A stretch of 64,000 nt of DNA from Arthrobacter sp. OVS8 (GCA_028370155.1 CP116670.1:3534001-3598000), one strand, 5' to 3'. Shown: positions 47,870 to 57,220, counted from the stretch's first letter. Numbers and translations: made by a program. Notes: generated by a model from the sequence alone, not told the origin.

Positions 47870-49089
47870 CTACTGGAAGTCAGCCAGCCAGAGGTCGGGG
47901 CCGAACACCTCGTATTGGATGTCTTTGGCCGGTACGCCGCTGGCCACCAGTGCGCTCCGGACAGACTTTAGGAACGGCAGCGGACCGCAGAGATAGTACT
48001 CGGCGTCGTCGGGGAGTTCCACGGCACTCACGTCCATAAAGCCGGAAAACTCGGACCCGGACGCTGCCCCGCCCTCCGCGGGACTTTCGGTGGGGCTCAG
48101 GAACCACGTCGTCAACGTCCCGTCCGTCAGGGCGGCCAGGTCCTCCTGACCTGCCCCCGGAGCGGGAACGACGCCTCGCTGTCGTCGGCATGCAGCAGCA
48201 TCACCTGCCGCTGGGAGCCGGACTTGACCAGGTGCGAGAGCATGCCGGCCATTGGGGTGATCCCGATCCCCGCGCTGGCCAGAACCAGGGGCCGGTCCGT
48301 GTACTCCAGCACAACATCGCCGAAGGGCGCCGAGAGCACCACCTCGTCACCGACCTGGACCTCGTTGTGCAGCAGGGTGGACATCTCGCCGTCGGGCGTC
48401 TCCAGCCCGTGGACCCGCTTCACCGCGAACTGACGGTGCTGCCCGTCGTCGGCCTTGGTGAGGCTGTACTGCCGGGGCTGGTGCACGCCGTCGTGCATGG
48501 CCATCTTGATGGTGACGTACTGACCGGGCAGGGACGGCTTGACCTCGCGCTCATCAATCCGCTCGACGACGAACCTGACCACGTCGTCCGTCTCCTGGAT
48601 CCGCTCGGCCACGCGCCAGGTCCGCCATATGGTGTCAGGAGTGAGGTGCACCGCGTTGTACAGACCGCGTTCCTTGTTGATGAGCATGTTCGCCATCAGC
48701 CAGTAGACCTCGTCCCAGGCTGCGGCGACGTCCGGCGTGACGGCGTCCCCCAGCACATCCACGATGGCCCACATCAGGTGGTCGTGGACAATCTGGTACT
48801 GGTCCGGGCTCAGCCCCAGCGAGACGTGCTTGTGGGCCACCCGCGAGAGGAGATGGTCCGGCACCTGGTCCACGTTGTCCACGAGCAGCCCGGCGAACGC
48901 CGCGATGGACCCGGCGAGGGCCTGCTGCTGGCGGCCGTCCGCCTGGTTTCCCCGGTTGAAAAGTCCATCCAGGAGGTCCGGCCGCGCGTCGAACATGTGT
49001 TTGTAGAAGCGCTTGGCGATCTCTTCGATGTGCTCACCCACCACCGGCAGCGTTGCCTTGATGACAGGAAGTGACGTGTCTGAGAGCAT
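47870..49089 (-). CDS. hmp: Flavohemoprotein, nitric oxide dioxygenase (one frame break)
   Basis: 406 residues. Globin domain 1-140 with proximal His in VAHKHVSLGLSPDQYQIV and distal-pocket Tyr/Gln (AKRFYKHMF). FAD domain with QPRQYSLTKADDG (RxYS). NAD domain with LVLASAGIGITPMAGML and the end YYLCGPLPFLKSVRSAL to IQYEVFGPDLWL. It oxidises NO to nitrate with O2 and NADH. The break lies at CCCCC 48154-48158 (plus strand). A 14-bp perfect palindrome lies about 90 bp upstream of the start. Confidence 0.94.
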
Positions 49090-49177
49090 GGCGGATCCTT
49101 CCGGTGCGACTGGCCGTACCCGGCGGTGCCGGGCTAACCAGCACTTCCACGCTAGCAGTCCAGACAAGCGGTCCTCC

Positions 49178-49191
49178 GGGCCGATCGGCCC
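49178..49191. promoter_or_regulatory. Perfect 14-bp palindrome in the hmp promoter region
   Basis: GGGCCGATCGGCCC lies 89-102 bp upstream of the hmp start. From memory it resembles G/C-rich sites bound by DevR/OsdR-type response regulators of actinobacteria, which respond to NO and hypoxia; this would need checking. No regulator gene is adjacent. Confidence 0.4.
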
Positions 49192-49219
49192 TACGTCAAA
49201 GGGCGGGATCGGTGTAGGC

Positions 49220-49268
49220 CTGACCGGCAGCGCACCCCGTGTGTAAGGTGCTCTGCCGGCAGGTCAGT
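49220..49268 (-). terminator. Hairpin after the DUF4397 gene
   Basis: CTGACC-GGCAG-C-GCACC pairs with GGTGC-T-CTGCC...GGTCAG across a 10-base loop. It is a strong stem 24 bp beyond the DUF4397 stop codon. It has no clear T tract. Confidence 0.6.
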
Positions 49269-49291
49269 CCCGCAGGCCCCGGGCCGCCGGC

Positions 49292-50007
49292 CTAGTGGTC
49301 GTGGCCGCGCCACTTGGCCGAGTCGACCACCTGGACGGCTACGCCCAGGGTGTCGTCGTCCAGGCTGCCCCAGGCATAGACAATCGTGTTCTTGCCCTTG
49401 GTCACGGGAACATCCGCCGGTCCGATCAGGGGTTTGGTGGTTCCGGCAGCCGCAACCGAGGCGGAGACCTTCCCGGCCTTCAGGGTCAGCACCTCCTGCT
49501 CGGGGTTCTCCAGGTCCTCGATGACTGCGGTATCGCCGGCAAGGACGTCGACGGCGGGGGCCGCGGCCACGTGCCGGACCGTCAGTTTGCCTTCGCCCCG
49601 GGGCTGGCCGAGGTGTCGTTCTTGAAGAGAGTTGCGGTGGGATCCCCGGAGGCATCCAGGTGTGCCACCGCGGTGTAGTTCCGGCCCTCCTTGAGATTGA
49701 CCTTCACCGGACCGATCACCGGGTTGTCGGCGCTGGTGGCGTCCGCGGCCGTGATGGCGATCTTGTACCGGCCGTCGTCGAGCTTGAGCGGGCCGGCCAA
49801 TGTTCCGGGTTTGAAGTTGTCCAGGGCGCGCTTGCCGTCCACCCAGACATCCACGGTGAGGCCGGGCACGCCGTGGAGGACGGACAGGAGGGCGTCGTCG
49901 CTGTGGTGCCCGCCGTCGTCGTGCTTCCCGCCGGCCTGGGCCGGGGCCGCGAAGGCGAGCGCGGCCAGCATCGAGAGGGCGCTGGCGGCATAAACGGTTT
50001 TGCGCAT
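49292..50007 (-). CDS. Secreted DUF4397 protein (one frame break)
   Basis: 238 residues. Signal peptide MRKTVYAASALSMLAALAFAAPAQA. Two DUF4397 beta-sandwich modules: LLSVLHGVPGLTVDVWVDGKRALDNFKPGTLAGPLKLDDGRYKIAITAAD, and LTVRHVAAAPAVDVLAGDTAVIEDLENPEQEVLTLKAGKVSASV. Acting outside the cell, the family is often cell-wall associated and its function is unknown. ATG 50007 is chosen because GAGGAG lies 7 bases before it; the ATG at 50022 overlaps that ribosome binding site. The break lies at CC 49590-49591. Confidence 0.88.
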
Positions 50008-50141
50008 TTCAAAACTCCTCATTGAGTTGCCCGGATCCGGGCGGTGATTTGCTTACACCGTTACTACCGGCCGAGACCCCTCTTTGGATGCAGCCGCGGG
50101 CACTTCGCTTTCGCCCACCGACTACTGCCCGCCGCCCGTGC

Positions 50142-50217
50142 CCGCCGAGTTCGCCGGAAAGCTGCCCAGTCGCCGTAACGTTCCGGCGACTGGGCAGCTC
50201 TGGGGCGATCTCGGCGG
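50142..50217. repeat. 76-bp nested palindrome (cruciform-like)
   Basis: The inner stem AGCTGCCCAGTCGCCG (50160-50175) pairs perfectly, 16 bp, with 50184-50199 around an 8-base loop. An outer stem CCGCCGAGTTCGCC (50142-50155) pairs with 50204-50217 with one mismatch. It lies in the 264-bp gap between the DUF4397 gene and the thioesterase gene and could be a terminator for the latter, though it has no T tract. Confidence 0.8.
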
Positions 50218-50271
50218 CGGGGCACGGGTGGGGCTCGCTACCGCCAGCCGACCCCACAGCCTCCGCCCGCC

Positions 50272-50688
50272 TCAGCCCTTGCGGTCCAGCAGCAGGTTGG
50301 TGATCCGCAGCGTGCAGAGCCGCTGGCCGGCGTCGTTGGTAATGACCACCGCATGGGTGGTCACCGTTCCGCCGAGATGGATGGGGGTGGCGGTGATCGT
50401 GATGAGCCCCTCGCGGGCCGACCTGTGGTGGGTGGCGGAGACGTCCACCCCGACGGCGGTCTTGCCCAGGGTGCTGGCGTGGATGACCGCGGCCCAGGAG
50501 CCCACCGCCTCACCGACCGCAAGCGAGGCTCCGCCGTGCAGCAGCCCGAAGGACTGGCGGTTGCCCTCCACCGGCATGGTGGCAACCACGCGCTCGACGG
50601 ATTCCTCGACGATCTTCACGCCCATTTTCTCGTCGAGTTCGCCGAGGGTGATCTTCCATAGCTCGGTATTCCGGGGCTCGGGCGTCAT
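50272..50688 (-). CDS. Hotdog-fold thioesterase, PaaI-family
   Basis: 138 residues. Hotdog domain: VERVVATMPVEGNRQSFGLLHGGASLAVGEAVGSWAAVIH with the HGG motif and the catalytic acid in the central helix. GVDVSATHHRSAREGLITITATPIHLGGTVTTHAVVI completes the sheet. It is closest to the YbgC/Ent-HGG group (MenI/PaaI-like). ATG 50688 is chosen; AGGAGA lies 6 bases upstream. It is divergent from paaZ across about 160 bp, with a PaaR-like operator between them. Confidence 0.88.
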   Translation of the reverse strand: MTPEPRNTELWKITLGELDEKMGVKIVEESVERVVATMPVEGNRQSFGLLHGGASLAVGEAVGSWAAVIHASTLGKTAVGVDVSATHHRSAREGLITITATPIHLGGTVTTHAVVITNDAGQRLCTLRITNLLLDRKG

Positions 50689-50782
50689 AGCGTCTCCTCT
50701 GTGGCCGGAAATCCAGGGGCTCAGGCCGGTCAGTGCTGCCACAGCTAGTGTGCGGCAGGCCTCATTCATGTACTGTAGACAT

Positions 50783-50806
50783 ATTACCGAACGGACGGTC
50801 AGTAAT
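50783..50806. promoter_or_regulatory. Putative PaaR (TetR) operator upstream of paaZ
   Basis: ATTACCGAACGG/ACGGTCAGTAAT is an inverted repeat with 9 of 12 pairs matching. It lies 44 bp before the paaZ ATG and 95 bp before the divergent thioesterase start, so it may control both. Confidence 0.75.
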
Positions 50807-50849
50807 GCTGGCCGTGTTGATCTTGCCCTGTTGGAAGGACCCGTCAACG

Positions 50850-52960
50850 ATGACCACCACTGCAACTGCTCCGGAACCCACAGTAGACACTGTCGAGATC
50901 GTTCCCAGCTTCATCCGGGATTCCTGGTGGACCCCCGACGCCGGCTCCGCCGCCGGCGCGGCACCCGTCCTCGACGCCAGCACCGGTGAACTCCTCGCCC
51001 GGGTGAGCACCGAGGGCCTGGATCTCGCCGCCGTCGTGGACTACGGACGCACCACCGGCCAGGCGGAACTCGGCAAGCTGACCTTCCACCAGCGCGCCCT
51101 CAAGCTCAAGGAGCTGGCGCAGTACCTGAACGGCCGCCGCGACGAGTTCTACGCGCTCTCCGCCCAGACCGGCGCCACCAAGATCGACTCGATGGTGGAC
51201 ATCGACGGCGGCATCGGCGTGCTCTTCACCTTCGGTTCCAAGGGCCGTCGTGAACTCCCCAATGCCCAGGTGATCGTGGACGGCCCCATGGAGGTCCTGT
51301 CCAAGGACGGCTCCTTCGCCGGCGAGCACATCTACACCCGCATTCCCGGCGTCGCCGTGCAGATCAACGCCTTCAACTTCCCGGTGTGGGGCATGCTCGA
51401 GAAATTCGCGCCCGCCTTCATCGCCGGCGTGCCCACGATCGTGAAGCCCGCCACGCCTACCGGCTACGTCACCGCCGCCGTGGTCAAGGCAATGATCGAG
51501 TCCGGCATCCTGCCCAAGGGCTCGCTGCAGCTGATTTCCGGCTCGGTCCGCACCATGCTGGACCACCTCGATTACCGCGACATCGTGGCCTTTACCGGCT
51601 CCGCCTCCACCGCCAACACGCTCAAGTCCCACGTCAACGTGGTCAAGGGAGGCGTCCGCTTCACCTCGGAAACCGACTCCCTGAACGCCTCCATCCTGGG
51701 CCCGGACGCCGTCAAGGGCACCCCGGAATTCGACGCCTTCATCAAGTCCCTCGTCACCGAGATGACCGCGAAGGCCGGCCAGAAGTGCACCTCGATCCGC
51801 CGGGCCATCGTGCCGCAGGAGCTGGTGCAGGACGTCATCACCGCCGTCGGGGAACGGATCCAGGAGCGTGTTGTCCTGGGCGACCCGCGCGCCGAGGGGG
51901 TCAACATGGGTGCCCTGGCGTCCCTGGAACAGCTCGCGGATGTGCGCGCGGCCGTCCAGTCCATGCTCGACGCCGGCGGCGAGCTCGCCTACGGCACGCT
52001 CGATGCGCCGAAGGTCACCAGCGCGGACGGCAGCGTCGGCGTCGTCGACGACGGTGCGTTTATGTCCCCGGTGCTGCTGAGCTGGGCGGATCCGGAAGCC
52101 GAAGAGGTCCACTCGCTTGAGGCCTTCGGCCCGGTGTCGTCCGTCATCGGATACACGGACCTGGCCGACGCCGTCCGCCTCGCCGCCCGCGGCGGAGGCT
52201 CGCTGGTCGCTTCGGTCTGCACCAACGATCCCGCGGTGGCCCGTGAACTCGTCACCGGCATCGCCGCCCACCATGGCCGCGTGCACATGCTCAACCGCGA
52301 GGACGCCCGCAGTTCCACCGGCCACGGTTCACCGGTCCCGCACCTGGTCCACGGCGGCCCCGGCCGCGCCGGCGGCGGCGAGGAACTCGGCGGCATCCGC
52401 TCCGTCCTGCACCACATGCAGCGCACAGCCATCCAGGGTTCACCGAACATGCTGACCGCCGTCACCGGCGTCTGGCACACGGGGGCCGACCGGAACTTCA
52501 CGCTCGAGACCGAGGGCCAGCACCCGTTCCGGAAGCACCTGAGCACGCTGCACATCGGCGACGCGATCCGCTCCGGGCTGCGCGAAGTGAGCCTGGAGGA
52601 GATCACGAAGTTCGCCAACTCCACCGGCGACACCTTCTACGCCCACACCAACCAGGAAGCGGCCGAGGCCAACCCGTTCTTCCCGGGCATCGTGGCGCAC
52701 GGCTACCTGCTGCTGGCCTGGGGTGCCGGGCTGTTCGTGGAGCCTGCCCCGGGCCCCGTGCTGGCGAACTACGGCCTGGAGAGCCTGCGCTTCATCACTC
52801 CGGTGGCCGCCGGCGACTCCATCCGGGTCACCCTGACCGCGAAGAAGATCACCCCCGCGAGACGGACGAGTACGGCGAAGTGGCCTGGGACGCCGTCCTG
52901 ACGAACCAGGACGACGAAATCGTCGCCACGTACGACGTCCTCACCCTCGTGGAGAAGTAG
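50850..52960 (+). CDS. paaZ: Oxepin-CoA hydrolase / aldehyde dehydrogenase PaaZ (one frame break near the end)
   Basis: 703 residues after correction. The N-terminal two thirds are an aldehyde dehydrogenase: GVAVQINAFNFPVWGMLEKFAPAFIAG, FTGSASTANTLKSH, and the catalytic Cys in AKAGQKCTSIRRAIVP. The C-terminal third is a MaoC hotdog hydratase (GDTFYAHTNQEAAEANPFFPGIVAHGYLLLAWGAGL, with the Asp-His pair). PaaZ opens the oxepin-CoA ring and oxidises the resulting aldehyde. The break lies at CCCCC 52852-52856; one C gives ITPRETDEYGEVAWDAVL. Confidence 0.95.
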
Positions 52961-52969
52961 CCACCTTCC

Positions 52970-53014
52970 GACGCTCCCTCACGTGGTGCGGTTCTGATGC
53001 GGACGCTCCCTCAC
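52970..53014. repeat. Left arm of a 32-bp-period inverted repeat array
   Basis: GACGCTCCCTCAC occurs at 52970-52982 and 53002-53014, 32 bp apart. Its complement recurs at the same period on the other side of the IS element. Confidence 0.8.
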
Positions 53015-53055
53015 ACTGAACTGGTCCCCAAAAGTTGGACTGGCTAAGTGGGATT

Positions 53056-53945
53056 CTAGGCCGCAAGGGTCTGGGCCCGGTATTGGACCGGGCTCAGACC
53101 CTTGAGCTTTGTGGAGATTCTTTCGTTGTTGTACCAGCGGATGTACTCCTTCAGCGCTGTTGCCAGGGCCTCGGTGCTCAGGAAGCGAACGTGATGGAAG
53201 AGCTCTTCCTTGAGATGTCCGAAGAAGTTCTCCATGACTGCGTTGTCGTAGCAGTTGCCCTTGCGGGACATCGACTGGGCAGCGCCGGCATCGTTGAGAA
53301 GGATCCGCCAGGAGGTGTGCTGGTATTGGACGCCTTGGTCCGAATGCACCAGCGGCTGCTGTCCCGGCTCGAGACAGGCGAGGGCACCGCGGAGCGAACT
53401 GTTGGTCAGCTCCAAGTTCGGCGAGTTCCCAACGGAATAGGAAATGATCTGCCGGTCAAAGAGGTCCATGACCGGTGACAGGTAGAGCTTCCGGTCCCCG
53501 ACGCGGAACTCCGTCACGTCCGTCACCCACTTCTGGTTCGGCGCGTCAGCATCAAACTTACGGTTCAGAAGGTTCGGGGCAATAGCGCCCTGCTGGCCTT
53601 GGTAAGAGCTATAGCGCTTCCTTCGCCGGACCTTGCATGCCAGCCCGAGCCCTCGCATGAGCTGCAGTACGGTCTTCTTCGCGACCGCCCACCCTTGCCT
53701 GGTTAGCTTGCTGTGGATCCGGCGGTGGCCGTAGCGGCCATGGTTCGTGGTGAAGATCTCCGTGACCGCAGCCTTGAGTGCTGCCTTCGGATCTGGAGAC
53801 CGGCGCCTGGCCTGGTGATAAAAGAACGTGGAGCGGGCCAGGCCCGCGACCCCAGAAGGACCGGGAGCGGGAAGTCAGCCTTGAGGGCAACGACGGCCTG
53901 GAACTTCAGCGTCGTCCCTGATCCCTCAAGGCCCGCAGTTTTCCC
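53056..53945 (-). CDS. IS3-family transposase OrfB (DDE), made by -1 frameshift from OrfA (one frame break)
   Basis: About 290 residues: LKFQAVVALKADFPLPVLLGVAGLARSTFFYHQARR, then RYGHRRIHSKL (IS3 HTH_21), then an rve integrase core. The DDE residues are Asp in WVTDVTEFRV, Asp in LVHSDQGVQYQH and Glu in NAVMENFFGHLKEEL. The C-terminal YIRWYNNERISTKLKGLSPVQYR is typical. There is no separate start in good context, so it is probably translated as an OrfAB fusion through GGGAAAA. A separate single-base break lies at CCCC 53850-53853 (plus strand), like the breaks in chromosomal genes. Confidence 0.9.
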
Positions 53946-54394
53946 AAGTACGCCACCTCAGCACGTAGGCGTTCGTTATCCCGGCGCAGTCGTTCCAGCT
54001 CTGCTACCTCGGTCGGTGGGGGTGGAACTGCGGACTTCGCGGGCCTGCCTTTGGCCTTGGGTCGCAACGCCTCCGCACCATCACGGCGATACGCCCGAAC
54101 CCACTTCTGCAGCAACTGACGCGAAGACAATCCGGCCTCCACAGCCAGATCCGGGCCAGTCTCGCCGGCAAGGAACCGTTCCACCAAAGCGAGCTTGAAC
54201 TCATACGAATACGACTTCGCCGGTTTGCTCACCAGCACTCCTTGCCCATGTATCCTCCACCGCCCATACAGCGCCCTCACGGGCACACGAGGCGCATCCA
54301 TCAAGCGGGACGCCGCCCGATACCCGATGCCCTTCTCAAACCACGCTACCGCCGCCTGGCGCTGGGCCTCCGACAAAGAACTCTGTGCACGCAT
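53906..54394 (-). CDS. IS3-family transposase OrfA (DNA-binding)
   Basis: 162 residues. Two helix-turn-helix modules: EAQRQAAVAWFEKGIGYRAASRLMDAPRVPVRALYGRWRIHG and FKLALVERFLAGETGPDLAVEAGLSSRQLLQKWVRAYRRDG. A C-terminal leucine-zipper-like coiled coil follows (EVAELERLRRDNERLRAEVAYLGKLRALRD). The two-HTH layout is of the IS150 subgroup. It stops at 53906 unless the ribosome slips at GGGAAAA, 33 bases earlier. Confidence 0.9.
   Translation of the reverse strand: MRAQSSLSEAQRQAAVAWFEKGIGYRAASRLMDAPRVPVRALYGRWRIHGQGVLVSKPAKSYSYEFKLALVERFLAGETGPDLAVEAGLSSRQLLQKWVRAYRRDGAEALRPKAKGRPAKSAVPPPPTEVAELERLRRDNERLRAEVAYLGKLRALRDQGRR
53939..53945 (-). promoter_or_regulatory. Programmed -1 frameshift site, GGGAAAA
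   Basis: On the coding strand the OrfA codons TTG GGA AAA contain G GGA AAA, an X XXY YYZ slippery heptamer. Slipping by -1 continues without a stop as TAGLEGSGTTLKFQ into OrfB. Confidence 0.8.
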
Positions 54395-54457
54395 AAAACT
54401 GCTCCCCGAAAGTCGAACTGAATTTCTCAGTCCAACTTTCGGGGAGCAGTTCACACT

Positions 54458-54534
54458 GTGGGGGAGCGTCCGTCGTTGGGTTGCCGGAAGTGCGGGAGCG
54501 TCGGTCGTTGGGTCGCCGGAAGTGCGGGAGCGTC
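54458..54534. repeat. Right arm of the 32-bp-period inverted repeat array
   Basis: GTGNGGGAGCGTC occurs at 54458, 54490 and 54522, exactly 32 bp apart. The spacers GTCGTTGGGTNGCCGGAA are nearly identical. It is the inverted counterpart of the two copies left of the IS. Confidence 0.85.
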
Positions 54535-54607
54535 GCCAGCGGGGGCGAAACGGCAGGCTCTTTCCGCCCGGCACAGGCGTAAAATCTTGCTCGTAGGAGG
54601 TGGCGAA

Positions 54608-55015
54608 ATGACCCTAGTACTCAACAAAGCCACAACAGTCCTGCCCGTCGATGATGTAGAACGTGCCCGGCATTTCTATGCCGACACCCTGGGGCTACCG
54701 CACCATGGAGTGGCAGACGACGGAAGTGAAATGTTCGGCAGCGAGGGCGGCCCCATGCTGCAGTTGATGCCCGTCAAGGACGGAAAGCATTCCGAGCACA
54801 CGACCCTGAGTTTTGAGGTCTCCGAGATCGAGCGGACCGTCCAGGAGATGGAGTCCAAAGGCGTCCAGTTCCAGGACTACGACCTGCCGGATCTCAAGAC
54901 CGAGAACCACATCTGTACAACGGATTCGGAGAAGTGTGCCTGGTTCATGGATTCGGAGCACAACATTCTATGCGTTCACGAGGACATCACGTCAGTAGCT
55001 GACTACCAGCTCTGA
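54608..55015 (+). CDS. VOC-superfamily (glyoxalase-like) protein
   Basis: 135 residues with the paired VOC modules: TTVLPVDDVERARHFYADTLGLPHHGV and TTLSFEVSEIERTVQEMESKGVQFQDYDLPD, closing MDSEHNILCVHED. AGGAGG lies 9 bases before the ATG. The gene is lower in GC than its neighbours and has no frame break. No partner gene is adjacent, so substrate and pathway are unknown. Confidence 0.86.
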   Translation: MTLVLNKATTVLPVDDVERARHFYADTLGLPHHGVADDGSEMFGSEGGPMLQLMPVKDGKHSEHTTLSFEVSEIERTVQEMESKGVQFQDYDLPDLKTENHICTTDSEKCAWFMDSEHNILCVHEDITSVADYQL

Positions 55016-55188
55016 CCGGACTCTCACCGGCGGACAAGACCAGGCGTCCCGGCTCAGCGGGGCGCCGCTTTGTGTTCGTGGGCAGGTCCGTCGGGGCGGG
55101 GGCACATTGACACGGACACGCCGGTACCCGGCGGCGAAATGAGCGCCGGTGGCCTCCAAAGTGCCCCCGGACCGCCGTCGCGCCTGGA

Positions 55189-55792
55189 CTACTGGGGGAC
55201 GTGGAGGCCGTGGAAGGCCATGGTGATGATGTCGTCGGCCAGTTTCTCGGGGAGAGGGAGCCGCCTGGTTTGTACCACTCGACGATCGAGTTGATCGTGC
55301 CGAAGAGCAGCCGGGTGACGGTGCGGGGGTCAATGTCCTGGCGGAGCGAACCTTCGTCGCGCGCGGCCGAAATCAGGGCCGCCACCTTGTGGTCGAAGGT
55401 CCGACGGCGTTCCATCGCGTCGCGTTCGATCTCGGTGTTGCCGCGCAGGCGCAAGAGCAGGGTGACGAACGGGAGCCGCTCCACCAGCACGGAGATAGTC
55501 TCGCGGAGGACGAACTCCAGCCTGGCCTCGGCGGTGCCGGTCTGGGCCTGCGGCTGGTCCAGGATGGCCTCGAGGCCGCCCAGGGCGTGGTCCAGCGCGA
55601 GCTTCAGGAGGTCGCCCTTGGACGGCACGTGGTGGTAGATGGCGGACTTTGAGATGCCAAGGTTTTCGGCGAGGATGCCCATGGACGTGGCGTCGTAGCC
55701 GTGACGGTTGAAGACGTCGACAGCGATCACCAGCACCGACTGCTGGTCATAACCGGGCCGCCGCGTTTGGTGGTGGGTGCTGTTGTGGGCAT
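55189..55792 (-). CDS. TetR-family regulator, probable PaaR (two frame breaks)
   Basis: About 201 residues. The N-terminal HTH follows QQSVLVIAVDVFNRHGYDATSMGILAENLGISKSAIYHHVPSKGDLLKLALDHAL (residues 20-75). The ligand domain includes RLEFVLRETISVLVERLPFVTLLLRLRGN and SIVEWYKPGGSLSPEKLADDIITMAFHGLHVPQ. It is the third gene of the paaI-paaK operon. Three related palindromes in the window would suit it. The effector is probably phenylacetyl-CoA, as for known PaaR; this is inferred. Breaks lie at CC 55753-55754 and GGGG 55249-55252. Confidence 0.88.
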
Positions 55793-55877
55793 AGTCGCTA
55801 GTTTCTCACGATCGGGAGAGCGGTCAGCCCGCCGGGGCGGCCCGGTGGGCCGCCCCGGCGGGCTGGACGAGAGGTGG

Positions 55878-57204
55878 TCAGGCCTTGGGGCGCATGTCGT
55901 AGATCCGGCGGAGCTTGCCGTTGGACCGTTCCAGCGAGCCGGGTTCGACGACGTCGACGGTGCAGGAGGACCCGACATGGATCTTGATCTGCTGCTGCAG
56001 GACCTTTGCGGCCGAGGCGACACCCTCGACCGTGACGGACTCGCGGCGTTCGATCTTGACGGTCAGCTGGTCCATCCGCTGGCCTTCGGGGCGGGTGAGC
56101 TCAAGCTGGAAGTGCGGGCTCAGTTCGGGGATGCGCAGCGCGATCTCCTCGATCTGCGAGGGGAACAGGTTCACGCCGCGCAGGATGATCATGTCGTCGC
56201 TGCGGCCGGTGATGCGGCCCATGCGGCGGTGCGCGGGGCGGGCGGTGCCGGGCAGCAGCCGCGTGAGGTCCTTGGTGCGGTACCGGATGATCGGCAGCGC
56301 TTCCTTGGTCAGTGAGGTGAAGACCAGCTCGCCGTGTTCGCCGTCGCCCAGGACTACGGAGGGATCAAAGGCATCGATGATTTCGGGGCGGAAGTGGTCC
56401 TCCCAGATGTGGCTGCCGTCCTGCGTCTCCACGGCTTCGCCGGCGACGCCAGGGCCCATGACCTCGGAGAGCCCGTAAATGTCGCAGGCTTTGATGTTCA
56501 TGGTGGTCTCGAGCTCGTGGCGCATTTCCTCGGTCCACGGCTCGGCACCCAGCACGGCGTACTTGAGCGAAGTGGAGGCCGGGTCGATGCCCTGCTTCAT
56601 CATCGCGTCGGCGATGGTGAGCAGGTAGGTCGGCGTGGCCAGGATCGCGTCGGGCTTGAAGTCCTGGATCAGGGTGATCTGGCGTTCGGTCTGGCCGCCG
56701 GAGATGGGGATGACCGTGCAGCCGAGGGCCTCGGCGCCGGCGTGGGCGCCCATGCCGCCGGTGAACAGGCCGTAGCCGTAGGCGTTGTGGACCTTCATGC
56801 CGGGACGGACGCCGGAGGCGCGCAGCGAGCGTGCCACCAGCTTGGCCCAGTCGGCGAGGTCTTTTGGTGTAGCCGACCACCGTGGCGCGGCCGGTGGTGC
56901 CGGAGCTCGCGTGGATGCGGGCCACCTCGTGCTGCGGCACGGCGAACATGCCGAACGGGTACTCCAGGCGGAGATCTTCCTTGGTGGTGAAGGGGAACTT
57001 GCCCAGGTCGGAGAGTTCGCGGAGGTCCGTGGGGTGGACGCCGGCCTCGTCGAACTTGCGCTTGTACAGGGGAACGCGGTCGTAGGCGTAGGCCAAGGTG
57101 TGCTGCAGGCGGCTGAGCTGCAGGGCCTCGAGCTCGTCGCGGGAGATGGTTTCTTCGCGGTCCAGGACAGCATCACTGGTGGGGGCGACGGTTTCTTGGG
57201 TCAT
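55878..57204 (-). CDS. paaK: Phenylacetate-CoA ligase (one frame break)
   Basis: About 442 residues. ANL motifs: [16 protein letters not shown] (P-loop), [31 protein letters not shown], the A5-like [28 protein letters not shown], and [36 protein letters not shown]. It activates phenylacetate with ATP and CoA, the committed step of the pathway. The break lies at TTTT 56862-56865 (plus strand). It is unlike the others: it needs either two more bases or one fewer. The paaI stop is 16 bp upstream. Confidence 0.94.
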
Positions 57205-57220
57205 CTGGGGTTCCCTGTTT

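Larger units (their letters stand above)
53017..54453. mobile_element. IS3-family insertion sequence, 1437 bp
   Basis: Terminal inverted repeats of 25 bp: TGAACTGGTCCCCAAAAGTT... at 53017-53041 and its complement at 54429-54453, with 2 mismatches. They end in TGA...TCA rather than TG...CA alone. A 3-bp direct repeat CAC flanks both ends, a typical IS3 target duplication. It encodes OrfA and OrfB on the minus strand with a slippery heptamer between them. It is inserted into the loop of a hairpin in a 32-bp repeat array. Confidence 0.92.
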
